Below are positions 59,281 through 64,000 of a DNA stretch of 64,000 nt, one piece after another. Numbering within the stretch: the stretch's first letter is position 1; the number at the start of each line of letters is the position of its first letter. This stretch comes from DASUPK01 sp963797265 (GTDB taxonomy: Bacteria > Actinomycetota > Thermoleophilia > Solirubrobacterales > 70-9), in the NCBI GenBank assembly GCA_963797265.1, contig CAWCOY010000004.1:124001-188000 (forward strand), written 5' to 3'. Below the pieces are notes generated by a model, which made no database searches, was not told where the DNA came from, and saw only the letters and a program-made list of their open reading frames with translations. The position numbers and the translations under genes are program-made.

Positions 59281-59492
59281 GGCGCGATCTGCTCGCCGGT
59301 CTCGGCGTCGATCAATGTGATCGCCTCCGAGGGGCAGGCGCGAGCCGCGTCGAGCATCTTTCGCAGGGGCGCGCTGCCGATCAGATGAGCTGTGTCATCG
59401 ACCTCGAAGGCCTCGGGCGCCAGCTCCGCGCAGTCGCCGTAGGCGAGGCACGCGTCCCTGTCGATATGGACCTTGAGCTTCACGCGGGCCAT
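59277..59492 (-). CDS. Small ferredoxin with CxxYxxC...CP cluster motif
   Basis: 71 residues. The ligand pattern is CLAYGDC then ACPSEAI (C-x2-Y-x2-C-xn-CP), so it has three cysteines as in the cassette 1 ferredoxin, but Tyr takes the place of His. It is likely a [3Fe-4S] ferredoxin. It stands alone, with no reductase beside it. It shares a possible upstream element with cassette 1 (59514-59529). Confidence 0.92.
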   Translation of the reverse strand: MARVKLKVHIDRDACLAYGDCAELAPEAFEVDDTAHLIGSAPLRKMLDAARACPSEAITLIDAETGEQIAP

Positions 59493-59513
59493 CGTGGCCG
59501 GCCGGGATGAGCC

Positions 59514-59529
59514 ACCGGTAAATCCCTGG
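59514..59529. promoter_or_regulatory. ACCGGTAAATCCCTGG: possible shared operator or -35 region
   Basis: It matches 12 of 16 positions of the element at 34353-34368, in the same orientation to its minus-strand gene. It lies 22-37 bases upstream of the second ferredoxin start. Confidence 0.3.
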
Positions 59530-59540
59530 TGAGAGGTCTC

Positions 59541-59927
59541 TTACTCGGGGGCTCGCACGGCGTGCTCGATCACGTCGATCGACTCGACCACCAGCTCATC
59601 GCCGCTGACCACGCGGTGGTCGGCTGACTGGCAGGCAGGGCAGCGGAAGCGGACGACGAGCTCGTCGCCTGAGCGGGCCGGCGGCGGCGCGGGGTCCCAC
59701 TCGGCGCCGCAGGCCGAGCAGCGCAGCAGGGACGGCACGCGCTCCCACTCGAGCTCGGCGCCCTCGCAGCGTGTCTCCTTCGAGGCGACCTCGAAGTAGA
59801 AGCCCAGGTACTCGGGGACGACCTGGCGCAGGCGGCCCACCCGCACCCGGACGACCGAGACGGGCCGGCCCTCGGCGTGGCGCTCGGCCGCCGCGACGAT
59901 CGCCTGGGCGACGGCGAGCTCGTGCAT
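59541..59927 (-). CDS. hypA: Hydrogenase nickel incorporation protein HypA
   Basis: 128 residues. The start MHELAVAQAIVAAAERHA has the Ni-binding His2, and the zinc site is made of CSACGAEW and CPACQS, with a slightly long insert between. It works with HypB to load nickel. The ATG shares one base with the protease stop, so it is the last gene of the hydrogenase operon. Confidence 0.95.
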   Translation of the reverse strand: MHELAVAQAIVAAAERHAEGRPVSVVRVRVGRLRQVVPEYLGFYFEVASKETRCEGAELEWERVPSLLRCSACGAEWDPAPPPARSGDELVVRFRCPACQSADHRVVSGDELVVESIDVIEHAVRAPE

Positions 59928-60598
59928 CAGCTCGCCCCGCTGAGCTCGTGGTAGAGGTCCATGACCAGCTTCTCGACGGTCTTCTGGACCGGATCCGAGA
60001 GGCCCTCCCCCGCCTCGAAGCTCTCGCCCTCGATCGCGTAGACGACCAGCCGGGGAAGCCGGCCGAGCTCGCGGGCGAGCTCCACCGCCTCGGCCAGCCC
60101 CATCGCGTGCGTGGAGACGTTGAAGATCTCCGCGGGCAGCGGTGCGTCGGTGACGTCGAAGCGGTGGAGGCGGCCCGGCTCAGATCCCGAGCTGATCGCG
60201 TCCACCACCAGGGACTCCTCGACGGTGCTCCAGGCCTCGATCAGCGAGGCGGGCTCGCCCTCCTGCTCGATCAGGATCACCCCCGGCGGGTGGGCGAGGC
60301 GGAGGCGGCGCACCACCTCGAGCCCCGCGGCGTCGTCGCGGCGAAAGTGGTTGCCGATGCCGATCAGCGAGAGCAGCCTCTTACCCTCCGACTCGGCAGT
60401 GTCGCCCGCTTCGCGCTCGACCCGGATTCCAGCCTGCGCCGCCAGCGACCTCGAGTGCTCGATGTCACGGCTGAGATGTTCGCGCTCGCGCTCCATCACG
60501 TGCAGCACGCCCCACTGCCGCTCGAGGAACTGGCGCTCCTCACGGAGGAACGCAGGATCGGTCGGGTGGGACGCGCGGTGGACGAAGCTGCGCGGCAC
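59927..60598 (-). CDS. [NiFe] hydrogenase maturation endopeptidase with N-terminal extension
   Basis: 223 residues. The protease fold covers about residues 74-220: LIGIGNHFRRDDAAGLEVV supplies the Ni-binding acid, VVDAISSGSEPG the second acid and VSTHAMGLAEAVELAR the His. It removes the C-terminal tail of the large subunit after nickel insertion. The first 70 residues (LREERQFLERQWGVLHVMER and following) form a probable helical extension not usual in the HycI/HyaD family. It lies 26 bases after the large subunit gene. Confidence 0.88.
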   Translation of the reverse strand: MPRSFVHRASHPTDPAFLREERQFLERQWGVLHVMEREREHLSRDIEHSRSLAAQAGIRVEREAGDTAESEGKRLLSLIGIGNHFRRDDAAGLEVVRRLRLAHPPGVILIEQEGEPASLIEAWSTVEESLVVDAISSGSEPGRLHRFDVTDAPLPAEIFNVSTHAMGLAEAVELARELGRLPRLVVYAIEGESFEAGEGLSDPVQKTVEKLVMDLYHELSGAS

Positions 60599-60624
60599 GG
60601 GTCAGCCTACGGCGGGTCGGGCGC

Positions 60625-61926
60625 TCACGCCCGGTCCACGTCCAGCTTCAGGAAGTGGGTCGAGCAGCTGATGCAGGGGTCGTAGTTGCGGATCGCCTGT
60701 TCGCACTCCCACTGCAGGCGATCGTCGGGGAGCTCCACCCGCGGCCGGACGAACTCCAGCAGGTCCTGCTCGATCCGCGCCTGGTTCTGGGAGGTGGGCG
60801 GGACGATCCGCGCCTCGGCGATCGAGCCGTCGTCCTCCATGCGGTAGCGGTGCCAGAGCATCCCGCGAGGCGCCTCGCTCCAGCCGCAGCCGGTCGCAGC
60901 CCTCGGCTCAGGCACCTGCGCCGGCGGATCAGGCGGCTCGTAGGAGGCGATCAGCGCCAAGGCCTCATCGAACGCATGGATCAGCTCCACGGCGCGGACC
61001 AGGATTGACTTGAACGGGTTGCGGCATTCCGGCCCCAGGCCCGCGGCCTCGGCCGCTTGGCGCGCCCGGTCGGAGAGCTGCTGGTAGTTGAGCGAGTAGC
61101 GAGCCATCGGGCCGAGGAAGTAGGTGCCGCCGTCCGACATCCGCGACTGGAGCGCGGTCGAGTGCGGGACGTGCTGCTCGGAGAACTGCTCCTCGTACTC
61201 GCCCGGGCCGATGTCGAGGCCGGAACTCGACACCAGCCGACCGTCCTCGATCGCGTAGCGGTCGGGATGCCGCAGGGCGACGAACTCGTAGTCCTGCTCG
61301 AAGTCGGGGAAATCGAGCCCGGAGAGGAACTCGGTCGCGACCCCCATGAACCCCCGCGACTCCTCCAGCCCCGGCACCAGGGCGTCGAGGTGCAAGCGCT
61401 CGGGCGCCTTGTAGAAGCCGCCGACGCGGATGTTGATCGGATGGATCGCGCGGCCGCCGATCGTGCGGAGGATCTCGTTGCCCATCGCCTTCACCTTCAG
61501 CGCGCCCTCGACCACGTCCCGGTGCTCGCGCGCCATCTGCCAGGCCGACTCGAAACCGAAGAAATCCGGGGCGTGCAGCAGGAAGACGTGGAGCGCGTGG
61601 GACTCGATCCACTCGCCGCAGTACATGATCCGACGTAGAACGCGGATCCGCTCATCAACCTCGACGCCGAGCGCGTCCTCCATCGCGTTGAAGGCGCTGG
61701 TCATGTAGGCGACGGGACAGATGCCGCAGATCCGCGCGGTGATATCCGGCGCTTCCTTGAAGTCCCGCCCCCGCAGGAATGCCTCGAAGAAGCGAGGTGG
61801 TTCGTAGATCTGGAGCTCGACGTTCTCGACCTCGCCGTCGCGGATCTTCACCTGCATCGCGCCCTCACCCTCGACGCGGGCGAGGGCCTCGGTGCGGATC
61901 GTCCGGGTCTCGCCGTCAGCGGCCAT
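60625..61926 (-). CDS. hyhL: Group 3b [NiFe] hydrogenase large subunit
   Basis: 433 residues, the size of group 3 large subunits. The four Ni-Fe ligands lie in TARICGICPVAYMTSAFNAM near residue 67 and DPCISCSTHFLKL near the end. Only six or so residues follow the final His, so the peptide removed by the protease would be very short (LKLDVDRA). Cytosolic, bidirectional, NAD(P)-linked H2 turnover is the family role. It overlaps the small subunit gene by 11 bases. Confidence 0.95.
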   Translation of the reverse strand: MAADGETRTIRTEALARVEGEGAMQVKIRDGEVENVELQIYEPPRFFEAFLRGRDFKEAPDITARICGICPVAYMTSAFNAMEDALGVEVDERIRVLRRIMYCGEWIESHALHVFLLHAPDFFGFESAWQMAREHRDVVEGALKVKAMGNEILRTIGGRAIHPINIRVGGFYKAPERLHLDALVPGLEESRGFMGVATEFLSGLDFPDFEQDYEFVALRHPDRYAIEDGRLVSSSGLDIGPGEYEEQFSEQHVPHSTALQSRMSDGGTYFLGPMARYSLNYQQLSDRARQAAEAAGLGPECRNPFKSILVRAVELIHAFDEALALIASYEPPDPPAQVPEPRAATGCGWSEAPRGMLWHRYRMEDDGSIAEARIVPPTSQNQARIEQDLLEFVRPRVELPDDRLQWECEQAIRNYDPCISCSTHFLKLDVDRA

Positions 61927-62746
61927 CGCTCTCCGGATCCGAGGGGGCCGGGCCGACCTTCGGCCCTGGCGTACCGCCCAGCTTCTCCGACTCGGTCTGG
62001 AAGGGCTCCCGCGCCGTGTGGAAGGTGCGGTAGACCCGGATCACGTCGACCTCTTCCATGCCGAGACCCTCGAACCAGCCCGAGAGCGAGGGCGTGTTCG
62101 GCGACTCCATGGGGCCGAAGCAGCCGTAGCAGCCGCGGTCGTAGCTCGGGCAGAGCGCGCCGCAGCCCGCGTGGGTGACCGGCCCAAGGCAGGGCGTGCC
62201 ATGGGCGACCATCACGCAGACGTTGCCGGCCCGCTTGCACTCGATGCAAACCGAGTAATTGGGAATCGCCGGCTTGCGCTCGTTGAGGAAGGCGCTGATC
62301 ACCTCGAGGAGCTGGTGGCGGTTGACCGGGCAGCCCTGCAGCTCGAAGTCGACGTGGACGTTCGCCGAGATCGGCGTCGAGGTCTCGAGCGTGGAGATGT
62401 ACTCAGGCGAGGCGTACACGATCGACATGAAGTCGTCGACGTCGGCGAAGTTCCGCAGCGCCTGGATGCCCCCGGAGGTTGCGCAGGCGCCGATCGTCAC
62501 CAGCCGCCGCGACTTCGCCCGCACCTCCTTGATCCGCTCGGCATCGTGCGGTGTGGTGATCGAACCCTCCACCAGGGAGAGGTCATACGGGCCCTCGACC
62601 TCGCCGCGGGTCGCCTCGAGGAAGTAGGCGACCTCGATCTGATCGGGTAGCGAGACCAGTTCGCGCTCGAAGTCGAGCAGGGAGAGCTGGCAGCCGTCGC
62701 AGGAGGCGAACTTCCACACCGCCAGCTTGGGGCGCTCGTCGCTCAC
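61916..62746 (-). CDS. hyhS: Group 3b [NiFe] hydrogenase small subunit
   Basis: 276 residues, without a Tat signal, so cytosolic. Iron-sulfur ligands: ASCDGCQLSLLDFE (proximal), IGACATSGGIQ, ELQGCPVNRHQLL, CIECKRAGNVC and HAGCGALCPSYDRGCYGCFG. The GTG at 62746 overlaps the FAD subunit stop by four bases (GTGA); the longer open frame upstream is antisense or overlap and is rejected. Confidence 0.94.
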   Translation of the reverse strand: MSDERPKLAVWKFASCDGCQLSLLDFERELVSLPDQIEVAYFLEATRGEVEGPYDLSLVEGSITTPHDAERIKEVRAKSRRLVTIGACATSGGIQALRNFADVDDFMSIVYASPEYISTLETSTPISANVHVDFELQGCPVNRHQLLEVISAFLNERKPAIPNYSVCIECKRAGNVCVMVAHGTPCLGPVTHAGCGALCPSYDRGCYGCFGPMESPNTPSLSGWFEGLGMEEVDVIRVYRTFHTAREPFQTESEKLGGTPGPKVGPAPSDPESDGR

Positions 62747-63570
62747 AGCTCCCGCACCCCGAGCAGCGTCCCGATCCGCCCGACCGGGAAGACCGGCCCG
62801 TCCTTGCAGACGAAGCGGTGCGCGAGCTGGCAGTGGCCGCAGTGGCCGATCGCGCACTTCATGTTGCGCTCCAGGGAGACGTAGATCGACTCCAGCGGCA
62901 CGCCGCGATCCTGGAGTGCCTGAGACACAAAGCGCATCATCACCTCGGGCCCGCACATCATCGCCGTGGTTCGCGAGGCTTCGAAGGCAGCATCCGGGAT
63001 CAGCGTGGTGACGAGGCCGACGCGGCCCCCGTAGGAGGAGGGCGCAGTGTCGACCGAGGTGGCGACGCTGACCCCGCTCTCGCGCCAGGCCTGGAGCTCG
63101 TCGGCGTAGAGCATTTCGTCGGGATTGCGTGCCCCGTAGAGCACGGAGACCTTCCGGTAGGAGTTGCGCCGCTCCACCAGGTGCTTGATCGCGAGCCGCA
63201 GGGGGGCGATCCCGATGCCGCCGGCAATCACAACGACGTCGCCGCCCTCGGCTTCCGGCAGCGGCCAGCCGTTGCCGAACGGGCCCCGCAGCCCGAGCTG
63301 GTCGCCCGGCTTGGCGGCGCAAATCGCCCGGGTGGCGGCACCGACCGCCCGCACCGTGTGGCCGACGCGGCCGCCCGCCTCGCCGCCGCCGCTCACCGAG
63401 ATTGGGACCTCGCCCACGCCGAAGGCGTAGAGCATCGAGAATTGGCCAGGGCCGAAGGCGGCGAGGCCGCCGCCGTTCGCCGGCTCGAGCTCGAGGGTCC
63501 AGGTGTCGGCCAGGTCCTTGCGCTTGTCGGCGACGACGTAGGAGACGGGCAGCATCGCGTCCGCAGGCAT
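62743..63570 (-). CDS. hyhG: Group 3b hydrogenase FAD/NAD(P)-binding gamma subunit
   Basis: 275 residues of the ferredoxin-NADP reductase/dihydroorotate dehydrogenase electron-transfer type: FGPGQFSMLYAFGVGEVPIS (FAD), IAGGIGIAPLRLAIKHL and MMCGPEVMMRFVSQAL (NAD(P)). The C-terminal [2Fe-2S] ligands are in KCAIGHCGHCQLAHRFVCKD. It lets the hydrogenase exchange electrons with NAD(P)(H). Its ATG shares one base with the stop of the upstream gene. Confidence 0.94.
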   Translation of the reverse strand: MPADAMLPVSYVVADKRKDLADTWTLELEPANGGGLAAFGPGQFSMLYAFGVGEVPISVSGGGEAGGRVGHTVRAVGAATRAICAAKPGDQLGLRGPFGNGWPLPEAEGGDVVVIAGGIGIAPLRLAIKHLVERRNSYRKVSVLYGARNPDEMLYADELQAWRESGVSVATSVDTAPSSYGGRVGLVTTLIPDAAFEASRTTAMMCGPEVMMRFVSQALQDRGVPLESIYVSLERNMKCAIGHCGHCQLAHRFVCKDGPVFPVGRIGTLLGVREL

Positions 63571-64000
63571 CAGCCCCCAACTCCGCCGTAGACGTCGAGC
63601 ATCCGCACCCGGGTCGCCTGGAGACGCTCGACGATCACGGGGATGAAGCGGCGCATCAGCTCATAGCCGAGCACGGGGTCCTCGTCGGCCTTGCCGCGCA
63701 GGCAGGCGGCGTCGAAGGCGACCACGTGGACCGAGCCGACCGCGCGCGCGTCGAGGTGAACGCGAAACGGCGCCACGAGCCAGGACCAGCCGACCAGGTC
63801 GCCGTCCTCCACCGTCTCCAGCGTCACCGCGCCGCGCTCGGGCACGAAGATCTCGAGCGCGACCCGGCCGAGCCGGACGACATAGAAGCGATTCGCCGCA
63901 TCGCCCTCGCGCATCAGGTAGCCGCCGTCGGCGAAGGTCTCGTTCTGAGCGCAGCCCGCGATTAACTGGAGGTGCTCCTGCGACATCCCGTTGAACGGCT
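63570..64000 (-). CDS. Cyclic-nucleotide-binding-domain protein (5' end outside window)
   Basis: The coding frame reaches the right edge (PFNGMSQEHLQLIAGCAQN) and ends at 63570, giving about 143 residues. ATG 63986 lies inside the domain's first helix, so the true start is probably beyond the window. The cNMP-type barrel is seen in GGYLMREGDAANRFYVVRLG and LVGWSWLVAPFRVHLDARA; the R-A phosphate motif is kept. No DNA-binding helix-turn-helix follows. Similar proteins head some actinobacterial group 3b hydrogenase operons; the role is likely regulatory or structural. Confidence 0.85.
   Translation of the reverse strand, partial: PFNGMSQEHLQLIAGCAQNETFADGGYLMREGDAANRFYVVRLGRVALEIFVPERGAVTLETVEDGDLVGWSWLVAPFRVHLDARAVGSVHVVAFDAACLRGKADEDPVLGYELMRRFIPVIVERLQATRVRMLDVYGGVGG

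Overview
The window is very GC-rich, densely packed DNA from an actinobacterium. Several secreted proteins look like those of the class Thermoleophilia (Solirubrobacterales/Gaiellales): Lys-rich C-terminal tails, ELWxSDGT-repeat beta-propellers and CSLREAV-type beta-helices. Together with the F420-type (DDN-like) reductase, actinobacterial KorAB and a group 3b hydrogenase, this makes an environmental Thermoleophilia lineage the best guess. This is inference; there is no rRNA gene. About 60 genes are supported. No gene-free stretch exceeds 300 bases; the longest gaps are 41208-41377, 14657-14822, 34306-34445 and 27643-27751, all between divergent genes. I saw no tRNA, IS element or CRISPR array.

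Layout. 1-14.7 kb: stress and housekeeping genes (flavoprotein monooxygenase, LuxR regulator with Ohr, GIY-YIG-like nuclease, KorAB, ArsR-DUF2892-MMPL operon facing an OsmC gene, Nramp-type transporter, UspA, a decayed ZIP transporter, an FAD oxidoreductase). 14.8-24 kb: a co-directional run ppsA - wax ester synthase - porG - porA - porB - GltD/ferredoxin fusion - tandem Usp. 24-29.3 kb: phosphoketolase-acetate kinase operon and a frameshifted ELW-repeat gene. 29.3-37 kb: redox cassette 1, a tightly overlapping operon (Ser/Gly-rich anchored proteins, ApbE, haem-type FRD membrane protein, ferredoxin reductase, 3-Cys ferredoxin) divergent from a two-component system. 37-41.2 kb: GNAT/acyl-CoA synthetase fusion and the intact ELW-repeat protein. 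41.4-47.5 kb: hypF-hypC-SIS/HypC/SIS fusion-hypD-hypE. 47.5-53.5 kb: small enzymes, two secreted beta-propellers, a cupin gene plus a cupin fragment, hypB. 53.4-59.5 kb: secreted beta-helix protein and redox cassette 2 (Ser-rich protein, FRD, ApbE, divergent two-component system, second 3-Cys ferredoxin). 59.5-64 kb: hypA, hydrogenase protease, group 3b [NiFe] hydrogenase large, small and FAD subunits, and a cyclic-nucleotide-binding-domain protein cut by the right edge.

How the genes fit together. Central metabolism is ferredoxin- and acetyl-CoA-centred: KorAB and PorGAB, PEP synthase, phosphoketolase/acetate kinase and an ADP-forming-type acyl-CoA synthetase, with wax ester/TAG synthesis as a carbon and electron sink and a NAD(P)-linked cytosolic hydrogenase for H2 turnover. 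The most unusual element is the duplicated ApbE/FRD cassette. Each copy has a flavin transferase, a transmembrane haem protein and Ser/Gly-rich membrane-anchored small proteins, and no recognisable FMN-binding domain protein. I propose that the low-complexity tails are the flavin-carrying or otherwise partner element of a transmembrane electron-transfer system, switched by the adjoining two-component systems.
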